Origin: Frankiales bacterium
GTDB lineage: Bacteria > Actinomycetota > Actinomycetes > Mycobacteriales > SCTD01
Length of the DNA stretch: 36,467 nucleotides
Assembly (NCBI GenBank): GCA_025965475.1
Contig: JAOPWV010000151.1
Location: forward strand, 1 to 36,467
Direction of reading: 5' to 3'
The translations under genes were made by a program, and so were the position numbers. The notes under the pieces are model-generated. The model did not search any database. It was not told where the DNA came from and was given only the letters and a program-made list of their open reading frames with translations. Shown piece by piece: positions 1 to 7,516 of this stretch (the stretch's first letter is position 1; each line of letters starts with the position of its first letter).

Positions 1-242
1 TCGGTGAGCGCGTAGAGCCGGGCCGGGCGGCCGCGCGCGGCCTTGCGCAGGCGCGCGGCGTGCGTGCTCACGGTGCCCTCGGCGACGAGCGCGTCGAGGT
101 GACGGCGTACGCCGGCCACGGTCAGGCCGGCCCGCTCCCCCAGCGTCACCGCCGTCGACGGGCCGAGCTCGAGCAGGAGCGACACGACACGGTCGCGCGT
201 ACGCACGTCCGAGCTCCCGGTCACCTCACTCACGCTTTTCAC
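1..242 (-). CDS. sufR: SufR-type winged-helix transcriptional regulator (5' part only)
   Basis: Only the first 80 codons are in the window; the gene runs off the left edge. The visible part is a DNA-binding winged helix: a helix with RDRVVSLLLELGPSTA, a recognition helix with LTVAGVRRHLDALVAEG, then the basic RKAARGRPARLYALT wing. In actinobacteria this regulator heads the suf Fe-S assembly operon (sufB, D, C, S, U), binds an Fe-S cluster through C-terminal cysteines (not visible here) and represses the operon when cluster supply is adequate. The neighbours support this: in Mycobacterium tuberculosis, Rv1460 (sufR) also lies beside an ABC exporter and a CtaA-like gene. The start is taken as GTG at 242 because a -10-like GACACT ends exactly six bases upstream; GTG at 233 is an alternative. 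The sufB neighbour is inferred, not seen. Confidence 0.8.
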   Translation of the reverse strand, partial: MKSVSEVTGSSDVRTRDRVVSLLLELGPSTAVTLGERAGLTVAGVRRHLDALVAEGTVSTHAARLRKAARGRPARLYALT

Positions 243-254
243 AACACCAGTGTC
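239..254 (-). promoter_or_regulatory. sufR promoter and probable SufR operator
   Basis: Read on the minus strand, ACACT-N5-TGTGA occupies 253-239. This equals the inverted repeat I recall for SufR binding upstream of the M. tuberculosis suf operon. It overlaps a -10-like GACACT (254-249) and the GTG start (242-240), six bases apart, so a bound repressor would cover the promoter and the first codon of a leaderless mRNA. The match is seen in the sequence; autoregulation is inferred. Confidence 0.6.
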
Positions 255-296
255 GCGTAATTACGTCCCCACGTCGAACCCGGGTCCCCGGCGGGT

Positions 297-325
297 CCTG
301 TGACCCACGCCACAGGGGCGCCCCT
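297..325. promoter_or_regulatory. nested inverted repeats upstream of the ABC exporter operon
   Basis: CCTGTG (297-302) and CACAGG (311-316) form a 6-bp inverted repeat with an 8-base spacer. It overlaps the perfect 12-bp palindrome AGGGGCGCCCCT (314-325). Together they cover the expected -35 region and spacer of the promoter whose -10 is at 328-333, which is a usual place for a repressor. The regulator is unknown. Confidence 0.35.
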
Positions 326-327
326 CC

Positions 328-333
328 TACGCT
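328..333 (+). promoter_or_regulatory. -10 box of the ABC exporter operon (leaderless)
   Basis: TACGCT lies exactly six bases before the ATG at 340 and there is no Shine-Dalgarno sequence between them. This spacing puts the transcription start at the A of the start codon, the arrangement expected for a leaderless actinobacterial mRNA. Confidence 0.55.
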
Positions 334-339
334 GTGCGC

Positions 340-1257
340 ATGGACCAGCCCGCTCTCGAGGTCGCCGGGCTCGTCAAACGCTACGGCGGGCTGACCGCCG
401 TCGACGGGATCTCCTTCCGGGTCGCTCCCGCTTCGGTCCTGGCGCTGCTGGGCCCCAACGGCGCGGGCAAGACGAGCACCGTCGAGATCTGCGAGGGCTT
501 CCGCCGTCCGGACGGCGGCACCGTCCGCGTCCTCGGCCTCGATCCTCGGGACCGGGCCCTGCGGCCCCGCGTCGGGGTCATGCCGCAGGCCGGTGGCGCC
601 TATCCGGGGCTGCGGGCCGGCGAGATGCTGCGCCTCGTCGCGTCGTACTCCGCCCATCCCCTCGACCCGGGCGACCTGCTCGACCGGCTGGCCCTTACCG
701 ACGTGCAAGGGACGGCGTACCGCCGGCTGTCCGGCGGCCAGCAGCAGCGGCTGTCGCTGGCGATGGCCGTGGTCGGCCGGCCGGAACTGGTGTTCCTCGA
801 CGAGCCGACCGCGGGCCTCGATCCGCAGGCCCGGCGCGCGACCTGGGAGCTCGTCCGGGCGCTGCGCGCGGACGGCGTGACGGTCGTCCTGACCACACAC
901 CTCATGGACGAGGCGGAGCAGCTGGCCGACCACGTCGTCGTGATCGACCACGGCCGGGTCGTCGGCGCGGGCACGGTCGACGACCTGACCCGTACCGAGG
1001 CGGCCGGCCAACTGCGCTTCCGGGCCACCCCCGGGCTGGCCGTGCACCAGCTCGCAGCGGCCCTGCCCACCGGCACCACGGTCGGCGAGGCGCCGGCCGG
1101 GCAGTACGTCGTGACCGGCACCGTCGACCCGCAACTCCTGGCCGCAGTCACCGCCTGGTGCGCCGGCAACGGCGTCCTGGCCGAGGACCTGCGGGTGGAG
1201 ACACGCACGCTCGAGGACGTCTTCCTCGAGCTCACCGGAACGGAGCTGCGGCCTTGA
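340..1257 (+). CDS. ABC exporter ATP-binding protein (CcmA/DrrA type)
   Basis: A 305-residue ATPase subunit, predicted to power export by the membrane protein encoded next. Walker A is GPNGAGKT (residues 38-45), the Q-loop is near MPQAG (81-85), the signature LSGGQ is at 130-134 and Walker B with the catalytic glutamate is VFLDEP (151-156). The H-loop is TTHLMDEA. About 70 C-terminal residues after the nucleotide-binding domain resemble the regulatory tail of drug and antibiotic ABC ATPases. ATG 340 is chosen over GTG 334 because of the leaderless promoter spacing. It overlaps the permease gene by four bases, so the two are surely co-translated. Orthologous in position to Rv1458c beside the suf cluster. 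The substrate is unknown; the location next to suf and heme A genes invites but does not prove a link to redox or heme metabolism. Confidence 0.9.
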   Translation: MDQPALEVAGLVKRYGGLTAVDGISFRVAPASVLALLGPNGAGKTSTVEICEGFRRPDGGTVRVLGLDPRDRALRPRVGVMPQAGGAYPGLRAGEMLRLVASYSAHPLDPGDLLDRLALTDVQGTAYRRLSGGQQQRLSLAMAVVGRPELVFLDEPTAGLDPQARRATWELVRALRADGVTVVLTTHLMDEAEQLADHVVVIDHGRVVGAGTVDDLTRTEAAGQLRFRATPGLAVHQLAAALPTGTTVGEAPAGQYVVTGTVDPQLLAAVTAWCAGNGVLAEDLRVETRTLEDVFLELTGTELRP

Positions 1258-2030
1258 CCGCCTGGCAACCGGGTGCGCTGGCACCCCAGCCCGGCGCGGC
1301 CCCGACCGGCCGCATGCTCGCCGCGCAGACCGCCGCCGAGCTCAAACTCATGCTGCGCAACGGCGAGCAGGTGCTGCTCACCCTGGTCATCCCGCTCGGC
1401 CTGCTCGTCGTACTGACGGTCGTCGACGTCATCACCGTGCCCACCGGCCGCGACCGGGTCGGCTTCTTCGTGCCGGGCGTCATCGCGCTCGCCGTCATGT
1501 CGGCCGCGTTCACGGGACAGGCCATCGCGGTCGGGTTCGAGCGGCAGTACGGCGTCCTGAAGCGGCTCGGGGCGACTCCGCTGCCGCGCTGGGTGTTGCT
1601 GACCGCGAAGACCCTCGCCGTTCTCGCCGTGGAACTGGTGCAGTTGGTGCTCATCGCGGTGGTGGGGCTGCTGCTCGGCTGGCAGCCGCAGGGGTCGCCG
1701 GTGGCCGTCGTCGCGCTGGTTGTCCTCGGCACCGCCGCCTTCAGCGGGCTCGGCCTGCTCCTGGGCGGCACGTTGCGCGGTCTGACCACGCTGGCCGCGG
1801 CCAACCTGGTGTGGTTCGTACTGCTCGTCCTGGGCGGCGTGCTGTTCCCGCTCTCCGCGTTCGGCGGCGCGCAGACCGTCCTCATGCTGCTGCCGACCGC
1901 GGCCCTGTCGCACGGCCTGCGCGAAGTCCTGCAGGACGGCGGCGGCGTCCCAGCCGGGGATCTGCTGGTGCTGGCCTGCTGGGCCGCCGTGGGACTCGCG
2001 GGCGCCAGCCGACTCTTCCGCTGGGAGTAG
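1254..2030 (+). CDS. ABC-2 type exporter permease
   Basis: A 258-residue integral membrane protein with about six hydrophobic segments, beginning with QVLLTLVIPLGLLVVLTVV and ending with DLLVLACWAAVGLAGA. An amphipathic AELKLMLRN stretch precedes the first membrane span, as in DrrB/YadH-type ABC-2 permeases; KRLGATPLPRWVLL lies in a cytoplasmic loop after the second span. The likely start is TTG at 1254, which overlaps the ATPase stop codon (TTGA) and follows a purine-rich GGAACGGAG; ATG at 1314 would lose 20 residues but keep all membrane spans. It pairs with the preceding ATPase as a homodimeric or two-component exporter. Substrate unknown. Confidence 0.85.
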   Translation: MTAWQPGALAPQPGAAPTGRMLAAQTAAELKLMLRNGEQVLLTLVIPLGLLVVLTVVDVITVPTGRDRVGFFVPGVIALAVMSAAFTGQAIAVGFERQYGVLKRLGATPLPRWVLLTAKTLAVLAVELVQLVLIAVVGLLLGWQPQGSPVAVVALVVLGTAAFSGLGLLLGGTLRGLTTLAAANLVWFVLLVLGGVLFPLSAFGGAQTVLMLLPTAALSHGLREVLQDGGGVPAGDLLVLACWAAVGLAGASRLFRWE

Positions 2031-2039
2031 CCCGGTCGG

Positions 2040-3254
2040 TCAGCGCCGCCGCGAGCGGTCGAGCCAGCCGGAGGCCCCGATGACGATCAGGCCGATGACG
2101 GCGAGCCCGGCACCGGCCAGAGCGGGCGACGTGTAGCCGAAGCCGGCCGCGATCACCACCCCGCCGATCCACGCCCCGAGCGCGTTACCGACGTTGAGGG
2201 CCGCGTGGTTCAGCGACGCGGCGAGCGACTGCGCCTCTCCGGCCACGTCCATCAGGCGGGTGGCCAAGGCCGGGTTCATGACCGTCCCGGTGAAGCCGAG
2301 CAGGAAGACGGTCGCCACCGCCGGCACCACGGCGTGCGCGGTCAGCGTGAACAGCAGCATCATCGCGAGGAAGCTCGCCAGTCCGCCGCCCATCGTCCGG
2401 AGCATCCAGCGGTCCGCCAGACGACCGCCGACGATGGTGCCGAGGGTCATGCCCAGGCCGAACAGCGCCAGCGCGATCGGGACGGCCGCCTTCGCCAGAC
2501 CGGACACCTCGGTCAGGGTGGGGGTGATGTAGCTGTAGACGGCGAAGAAGCCGCCGAAACCGATGGCGCCCACCAGCAGGGACAGCCACACCTGCGGGCG
2601 GCGCAGCGCCCCCAGCTCCTGCCGGGGGCTCGCGCCGGGCAGCGCGTGCACCTGCGGCACCCAGCGCAGCACGGCCACGATCGTGAGGCAGCCGATCACG
2701 GCGACGGTCCAGTACGTACTCCGCCAGCCGAGCTGCTGCCCGAGCACCGTGGACAGCGGGACGCCGACGAGGGTTGCCACCATCAGGCCGAGCATCATCA
2801 TCGAGACCGCCCTGGCCCGACGCTCGACGGGCACGAGCGAGGCTGCGACCACCGAGGCCATGCCGAAGTAGGCGCCGTGGGGCAGGCCGCTGGCGAACCG
2901 TGCCGCCATCAGAGTGTGGAAGCCGGGCGCCAGCGCGGAGGCCAGGTTGCCCGCCGTGAAGAACGCCATCAGCGCGACCAGCATGGTCCGCCGGGGCAGC
3001 CGGGCGCCCAGCACGGCGACGAGCGGCGCGCCGACCACGACGCCCAGTGCATAGACCGAGACGAGCTGACCGGCCCGCGGGATCGAGACGCCGACGCCGC
3101 CGGCGATCTCGGGCAGCACCCCCATCGTGACGAACTCCGTCGTCCCGATCCCGAAGCCCCCCAGGGCCAGCGCGAACAGGCTGACCCGGACCCGGACGGG
3201 GCGGTGCCGGTCGGCACGCACCGGTGCCGGCGCGGTGAGCTGGTCCAACGACAT
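2040..3254 (-). CDS. MFS transporter, DHA1/AraJ-like
   Basis: A 404-residue major facilitator with about twelve membrane segments. The first segment reads LALGGFGIGTTEFVTMGVLP, the hallmark of the AraJ/YdhP/chloramphenicol-resistance-like branch of drug:H+ antiporters. The loop between spans 2 and 3 has the basic GARLPRRTML motif A. The start at ATG 3254 follows GGAGG on the minus strand; an upstream extension to 3308 has no coding character. It lies 91 bases downstream of the aldo/keto reductase in the same direction and is probably co-transcribed with it. The substrate (drug, sugar or metabolite efflux) cannot be told from sequence. This gene, the reductase and the Gfo/Idh gene interrupt an order in which ctaA is normally close to the ABC genes. 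Confidence 0.88.
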   Translation of the reverse strand: MSLDQLTAPAPVRADRHRPVRVRVSLFALALGGFGIGTTEFVTMGVLPEIAGGVGVSIPRAGQLVSVYALGVVVGAPLVAVLGARLPRRTMLVALMAFFTAGNLASALAPGFHTLMAARFASGLPHGAYFGMASVVAASLVPVERRARAVSMMMLGLMVATLVGVPLSTVLGQQLGWRSTYWTVAVIGCLTIVAVLRWVPQVHALPGASPRQELGALRRPQVWLSLLVGAIGFGGFFAVYSYITPTLTEVSGLAKAAVPIALALFGLGMTLGTIVGGRLADRWMLRTMGGGLASFLAMMLLFTLTAHAVVPAVATVFLLGFTGTVMNPALATRLMDVAGEAQSLAASLNHAALNVGNALGAWIGGVVIAAGFGYTSPALAGAGLAVIGLIVIGASGWLDRSRRR

Positions 3255-3345
3255 GCGCCCTCCAGGAGCGGCTCGGGAAACGCCGCCGCCCTGGACGTAC
3301 GCCTTCACCGGCTGGCAACCCGGCTCGGCCGCCGCCGATTCCCGG

Positions 3346-4332
3346 TCACCAACGGGCGTGCACGTGCTCCCGGATGTCGCGGTCGTAGACGTCCCGCAGC
3401 CCGGCGAGAACCTCAGCGTCCAGCGGCGCGAGCCCGGCCGCGGCCGCGTTCGCTCGTGCCTGCTCGGCGTTGCGGGCGCCCGGGATGACGGTCGTCACGC
3501 CCGGCTGGTCGAGGATCCACCGCAGCGCCAGTTGCGCGGTGGTGGCGCCGTCGGGGGTCCAGCGGGCCACCCCGCCCGCGGCCGCCACACCCACGTCGAA
3601 GGGCACGCCGCTGAACGTCTCGCCGACGTCGAACGCTTCACCGTTCCGGTTGTAGTTGCGGTGGTCGTCGGCCGCGAACGTCGTGGTCTCGTCGTACCGG
3701 CCGGACAACAGGCCGCTGGCCAGCGGCACCCGCGCGATGATCCCGACGCCCGCCTCCGCCGCGAGCGGCAGGACCTCCTCCAGTGGCTTGCGGCGGAACA
3801 CGTTGAGGATGATCTGCACGCTGGCCACCCCCGGCCGCGAGATCGCCCGGCGCGCCTCCTCGACGGTCTCGACCGAGACGCCGTACGCCGCGATCCGGCC
3901 GTCCGCGACGAGCGTGTCCAGCGCGTCGTACACCCGGTCGTCGGAGAACACCGGCGTCGGCGGGCAGTGCAGCTGCACGAGGTCGACGGTGTCCACCCCG
4001 AGATTGCGGCGGCTGCGGTCGATCCAGCCACGGAAGGCCTCGACCGTGAAGGCCTCAGGCACGTGCGGGTCGGCGCGGCGGCCCATCTTCGTCGCCACCG
4101 TCAGGCCGGCGTCCCGGCGCTCCCGCAGCAACCGGCCGACCAGCGTCTCGCTGCGGCCGTCGCCGTAGACGTCGGCGGTGTCGAGGAACGTCACGCCGGC
4201 GTCGACCGCGGCGTGCAGCACCGCCGCTGCGTCGTCCTCGCTGACATCGCCCCAGTCAGCGCCGAGCTGCCAGCAGCCGAGCCCGATGACCGACACCGCG
4301 CGGCCGGTGCGTCCAAGTACGCGTGTCTCCAT
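3346..4332 (-). CDS. aldo/keto reductase
   Basis: A 328-residue NADPH-dependent oxidoreductase with a TIM barrel. The catalytic tetrad is visible as D51 and Y56 in DTADVYGDGRSE, K82 in ATKMG and H122 in VQLHCPP. The C-terminal cofactor-binding region includes TTVIPGARNAEQARAN. It belongs to the general YdbC/YhdN-like stress or sugar-derivative reductases; the physiological substrate is not predictable. The ATG at 4332 is preceded at exactly six bases by TAGGGT on the minus strand, implying a leaderless transcript. It is divergent from the Gfo/Idh gene with only 22 bases between the start codons, and both probably act on related carbonyl or sugar compounds. Confidence 0.9.
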   Translation of the reverse strand: METRVLGRTGRAVSVIGLGCWQLGADWGDVSEDDAAAVLHAAVDAGVTFLDTADVYGDGRSETLVGRLLRERRDAGLTVATKMGRRADPHVPEAFTVEAFRGWIDRSRRNLGVDTVDLVQLHCPPTPVFSDDRVYDALDTLVADGRIAAYGVSVETVEEARRAISRPGVASVQIILNVFRRKPLEEVLPLAAEAGVGIIARVPLASGLLSGRYDETTTFAADDHRNYNRNGEAFDVGETFSGVPFDVGVAAAGGVARWTPDGATTAQLALRWILDQPGVTTVIPGARNAEQARANAAAAGLAPLDAEVLAGLRDVYDRDIREHVHARW

Positions 4333-4338
4333 CCGGTC

Positions 4339-4348
4339 ACCCTACGAT
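4339..4348. promoter_or_regulatory. overlapping back-to-back -10 elements (bidirectional leaderless promoter)
   Basis: The ten bases ACCCTACGAT contain TACGAT (4343-4348) on the plus strand and TAGGGT (4344-4339) on the minus strand. The TA at 4343-4344 is the first dinucleotide of both boxes. Each box is followed by exactly six bases and then an ATG (4355 plus, 4332 minus). Both genes therefore appear to be leaderless and to be fired from one shared -10 region. No convincing -35 is seen on either side. Confidence 0.55.
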
Positions 4349-4354
4349 CACGCC

Positions 4355-5425
4355 ATGTCGTCGCATCCCGTCCGGATCGGGCTGGTGGGCTACGGCTTCG
4401 GCGGCCGCTACTTCCACGCGCCGCTGCTTGCCTCCGCCCCCGCCTGCGAGTTCCTCGGTGTCGTCACGCGGTCGCCGGAGAGACGCACCGAGCTGGCCGG
4501 CGAGCACCCCGGCGCGCGCGCCTTCGACTCGCTCGCCGAGCTGGCCGCCGCCGGCGCGGAGGCCGTCGCGATCTCCACGCCCTTCGACACGCACGCCGAC
4601 CTGACGCGCGAGGCGATAGGCCTGGGCCTGGCCGTGGTGTGCGACAAGCCCTTCGCGCCGGGCGCGGCGGCCGCGCGCGAGCTGGTCGAGCTCGCCCGTC
4701 GCGAGGGTGTGGTTCTGAGCACGTACCAGAACCGACGCTGGGACTCGGATCTGCTGACCGTCCGGCGCCTGATCGCCGAGGGTGCGCTGGGTCGGGTCAT
4801 GCGCATGGAGTCGCGCTTCGAGCGGTTCGCCCCGCAGCCCGGACCGCCCGCGGCCGGCGGCGGCACCCTGCTCGACTTCGGGACGCACCTGGTCGACCAG
4901 GCCCTGCTGCTGTTCGGGCCGGTGGACACGGTGTACGGCGAGCTGCACGCGAGGAAGGACCTCGGCGGCCGCGACGACGAGTGCTTCGTGGCACTCACGC
5001 ACGCGAGCGGCGTGCGGACGCAGCTGTGGGGCAGCTGGGCCGAGGGCGCGCCGGGTGCCCGGTTCCGGATCAGCGGCACGACCGGGTCGTACGTCGTCGG
5101 TGGCATGGACGGCCAGGAGGACGCGCTCGTCGCCGGCCGCAGCCCGGCCACCGAGGGCGACCGCTGGGGCGAGGAGCCGCCCGAGCGCTGGGGCCGGCTG
5201 CTGCGCGGAGACTCGGGCGAAACGGTCCCGACCGAGCGCGGCCGGTGGGACACCTACTACCCGGCCTTCGCCGCCGCCGTTCGGGGCGAGGGCGACGTAC
5301 CTGTCGACCCGATGGACTCGGTGGCCGGCCTGGTCGTGCTCGATGCCGCCCGCACCAGCGCGGCGGAGCACCGGGTCGTCACGCTCCCGTCTGCCGAGCA
5401 GGCCGGGGCCGGCTCCGCGCCGTAA
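4355..5425 (+). CDS. Gfo/Idh/MocA-family oxidoreductase
   Basis: A 356-residue NAD(P)-dependent dehydrogenase. The N-terminal Rossmann fold has GYGFGG (12-17). The family EKP motif appears as CDKP with K98, and the catalytic-region motif is DFGTHLVDQ with D174 and H178. The C-terminal alpha/beta domain carries the substrate site. Members oxidise or reduce sugars, inositols or related polyols; the precise substrate is not predictable. The start at ATG 4355 is set by TACGAT six bases upstream and by the absence of a ribosome-binding site. Its stop codon TAA forms part of the -10 box of the next gene, ctaA. Confidence 0.9.
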   Translation: MSSHPVRIGLVGYGFGGRYFHAPLLASAPACEFLGVVTRSPERRTELAGEHPGARAFDSLAELAAAGAEAVAISTPFDTHADLTREAIGLGLAVVCDKPFAPGAAAARELVELARREGVVLSTYQNRRWDSDLLTVRRLIAEGALGRVMRMESRFERFAPQPGPPAAGGGTLLDFGTHLVDQALLLFGPVDTVYGELHARKDLGGRDDECFVALTHASGVRTQLWGSWAEGAPGARFRISGTTGSYVVGGMDGQEDALVAGRSPATEGDRWGEEPPERWGRLLRGDSGETVPTERGRWDTYYPAFAAAVRGEGDVPVDPMDSVAGLVVLDAARTSAAEHRVVTLPSAEQAGAGSAP

Positions 5426-5428
5426 CCT
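5423..5428 (+). promoter_or_regulatory. -10 box of ctaA (leaderless)
   Basis: TAACCT lies exactly six bases before the ATG at 5435 and includes the TAA stop of the preceding gene. The spacing matches the other leaderless starts in this window, so ctaA probably has its own promoter even though it closely follows the Gfo/Idh gene. Confidence 0.5.
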
Positions 5429-5434
5429 GAACCC

Positions 5435-6370
5435 ATGCCAGGCCCGACTCCCCGCACCGTCCGCCGTCTGGCCCTGGCGAGTGTGGTGGCCAACATGGCC
5501 ATCGTCGTCACGGGCGGGGCGGTCCGCCTGACCTCCTCCGGGCTCGGTTGCCCCACCTGGCCGCGCTGCACAGCGACGACCTTGACCCCGACGGCGGAGT
5601 ACGCCGGGCACGGGATCATCGAGTTCGGCAACCGGATGCTGACCTTCGCGCTGACGGCGGTCGTGCTCGCGACGCTGATCGCAGTCGTCCGGCAGCGCCC
5701 CCGGCGCCGCCCCCTCGTCCTGCTCGCCATCGCGGTGGTCCTCGGCATCCCGGCGCAGGCCGTCCTCGGCGGGATCACCGTCCTGACCGGGCTCAATCCG
5801 TGGACCGTGATGGCCCACTTCCTGCTGTCGATGGTGCTGATCGGCCTCGCCGTCGTGCTGCACCACCGGACCGGTGAGGGTGATGGACCGCCGCGACGTG
5901 TCGTGAAGCAACCGCTGCACCGACTCGGGCTGGGGCTGCTCGCCGCCGTCGCCGCGACACTCGCGGTCGGGACCGTCGTCACCGGGTCCGGGCCGCACTC
6001 CGGTGACCCGAAGGCGGGGCGCACCGGCTTCGACCCCGGCTCGATCAGCCAGATCCACACCGACCTCGTCATGCTGCTGATCGGTCTGTCGGTGGCGCTC
6101 TGGTTCGCCCTCAAGGCGACCGACGCGCCGCCGGCCGTGGTCCGCGCGGCCGGCGTCCTGCTCGTGGTCGAGGCCGGTCAGGCCCTGATCGGCTGGACGC
6201 AGTACTTCACGCACCTGCCGGTGATCCTCGTCGGCGCGCACCTCGCCGGGGCGTGCCTCGTGCTCATCGCCGCCTGCCGGGTGGTCCTGCACATGCGCGA
6301 GCGTGGTCCGGTAGCCGGGATCGCGGTCCAGCCCGGGCAGAGCCGGGAACTCAGCGCGACGTCTGCCTGA
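5435..6370 (+). CDS. ctaA: heme A synthase (COX15/CtaA family)
   Basis: A 311-residue membrane enzyme that oxidises the C8 methyl of heme O to the formyl group of heme A, the cofactor of aa3-type cytochrome c oxidase. About eight hydrophobic spans are visible. The first is followed by TGGAVRLTSSGLGCPTWPRC, the conserved extracytoplasmic loop with a cysteine pair (C39, C45). Heme-ligand histidines occur in the spans beginning MAHFLL, GSGPHSG and VGAHLAGA. Length is typical for Gram-positive CtaA. It converges on ctaB, which supplies its substrate. The M. tuberculosis counterpart (Rv1456c) lies directly beside the ABC genes; here three unrelated genes intervene. Confidence 0.92.
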   Translation: MPGPTPRTVRRLALASVVANMAIVVTGGAVRLTSSGLGCPTWPRCTATTLTPTAEYAGHGIIEFGNRMLTFALTAVVLATLIAVVRQRPRRRPLVLLAIAVVLGIPAQAVLGGITVLTGLNPWTVMAHFLLSMVLIGLAVVLHHRTGEGDGPPRRVVKQPLHRLGLGLLAAVAATLAVGTVVTGSGPHSGDPKAGRTGFDPGSISQIHTDLVMLLIGLSVALWFALKATDAPPAVVRAAGVLLVVEAGQALIGWTQYFTHLPVILVGAHLAGACLVLIAACRVVLHMRERGPVAGIAVQPGQSRELSATSA

Positions 6371-6429
6371 TCGCCCCCGAGCGATCGCCTCGGCGAACCG
6401 GCCGGCGGCCCTGTCCGCGCAGCCGGCGC

Positions 6430-6577
6430 GTCGTGCAGCGTTCCGTCCCACGTCGCCACGACCGGCACGCCCGCGGCGGCCAGCTCAGCGCGGCAGGACT
6501 GGTCCGTGCTCCAGGACAGGACCGACGCGGGATTGGCCAGGCAGCTGTGCGCAGGTAGCGAGGGCGACGCGGGCCAC
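6430..6577 (-). pseudogene. remnant of an ATP-grasp-like gene, frameshifted and truncated
   Basis: Directly after ctaB on the minus strand, a GTG at 6577 overlaps the ctaB stop (TAGTG) and opens [15 protein letters not shown]. From memory this is very close to the N-terminus of actinobacterial ATP-grasp (RimK-like) proteins, which begin M-x-RVALAT-C-x-LP. The frame stops at 6485 after 30 residues. In another minus frame the expected continuation appears, AELAAAGVPVVATWDG (about 6489-6442), corresponding to the next helix and strand of that fold. The rest of a roughly 290-residue protein is missing because ctaA's 3' end follows. The protein-like sequence in two frames is seen; the family assignment is recognition only and could be wrong. 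Confidence 0.4.
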
Positions 6578-7509
6578 TACAGGAACTGGTCCAGCGCCAC
6601 AGCGAGGAAGAGCAGCGACAGGTACGTGATCGACCAGTGGAACAGGCGCATCGGCGAGACGTCGTCACCGCGGCGGACCCGCCGGTGCAGCAGGTGGGCC
6701 TCGCGGAGGAACACGGCGCCGAGGACGACCGCGGACCCGCCGTAGACCGCGCCGGACGCGCCGAGCGGCCAGGCCAGCAGCAGCGACGTTGCGACCATGA
6801 CGTACGAGTAGATGACGATCCGGATGGACACCGCGGCCGGCGTCGCGACGACGGGGAGCATCGGCACGCCAGCCGACGCGTAGTCGTCGCGGAAGCGGAT
6901 GGCCAGCGCCCAGAAGTGCGGCGGCGTCCAGAAGAAGATGACCGCGAACAGCACGACGGCCGCCCACGACACGGAGTTGGTCACGGCGGACCAGCCGATG
7001 AGCACCGGCATGCACCCGGCCGCGCCGCCCCACACGATGTTCTGCGACGTACGGCGCTTGAGCAGCATCGTGTAGACCACGACGTAGAACGCGATGGCCG
7101 CATCGGCGAGCAGCGCGGACAGCAGGTTGGTCGTCAGGGCCAGCTCGACGGTGGCCAGCACCCCGAGCACCAGGCCGAAGACCAGGGCGTTGCGCGGCGG
7201 CACCACGTGGCGGGCCAGCGGCCGGCGCTCCGTGCGGTGCATGACGCTGTCGATGTCGCGGTCGTACCAGCAGTTCAGCGCGTTCGCGCTGCCCGCCGCG
7301 AGCGACCCACCGACCAGGGTGGCCAGGATCAGCCAGAGCGAGGGCAGCCCGCGCGCGGCGAGGATCATGGTCGGTACGGTGGTGACGAGCAGCAGCTCGA
7401 TGATCCTGGGCTTCGTCAGTGCGATGTAGGCACCGACGCGGTCCCGGGGACCCAGCGGTCCGGTGACTGCCGGGGCAGTCGGGCCCGGGTGGGCCGCAAG
7501 GGTCGTCAC
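6577..7509 (-). CDS. ctaB: protoheme IX farnesyltransferase (heme O synthase)
   Basis: A 310-residue UbiA-family prenyltransferase that adds a farnesyl group to heme b to give heme O for cytochrome oxidase. About nine membrane spans. The first Mg-prenyl diphosphate motif is NCWYDRDID (N79, D83, D87), followed by the family-specific [26 protein letters not shown] in the first span is characteristic. The second aspartate-rich region is [15 protein letters not shown]. The start is GTG 7509: TAGAGT lies seven bases upstream on the minus strand, and the longer frame to 7632 is non-conserved and would cross the tkt promoter. Divergent from tkt, as in many actinobacteria. Confidence 0.95.
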   Translation of the reverse strand: MTTLAAHPGPTAPAVTGPLGPRDRVGAYIALTKPRIIELLLVTTVPTMILAARGLPSLWLILATLVGGSLAAGSANALNCWYDRDIDSVMHRTERRPLARHVVPPRNALVFGLVLGVLATVELALTTNLLSALLADAAIAFYVVVYTMLLKRRTSQNIVWGGAAGCMPVLIGWSAVTNSVSWAAVVLFAVIFFWTPPHFWALAIRFRDDYASAGVPMLPVVATPAAVSIRIVIYSYVMVATSLLLAWPLGASGAVYGGSAVVLGAVFLREAHLLHRRVRRGDDVSPMRLFHWSITYLSLLFLAVALDQFL

Positions 7510-7516
7510 GGTCGCA

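Noticed and set aside
38-38. A complete novel multi-gene system hidden in the window
   Set aside because: Every substantial coding region maps to a known family. The unusual material is regulatory or scar-like, so I do not claim a new system.
256-265. Perfect 10-bp palindrome CGTAATTACG beside the sufR promoter
   Set aside because: AT-rich 10-bp palindromes are short, and it does not align with a promoter element as well as the ACACT-N5-TGTGA site does; not enough to call an operator.
3127-5430. Long plus-strand frame across the MFS, aldo/keto reductase and Gfo/Idh genes
   Set aside because: It shadows three recognised genes in other frames and shows no domain of its own.
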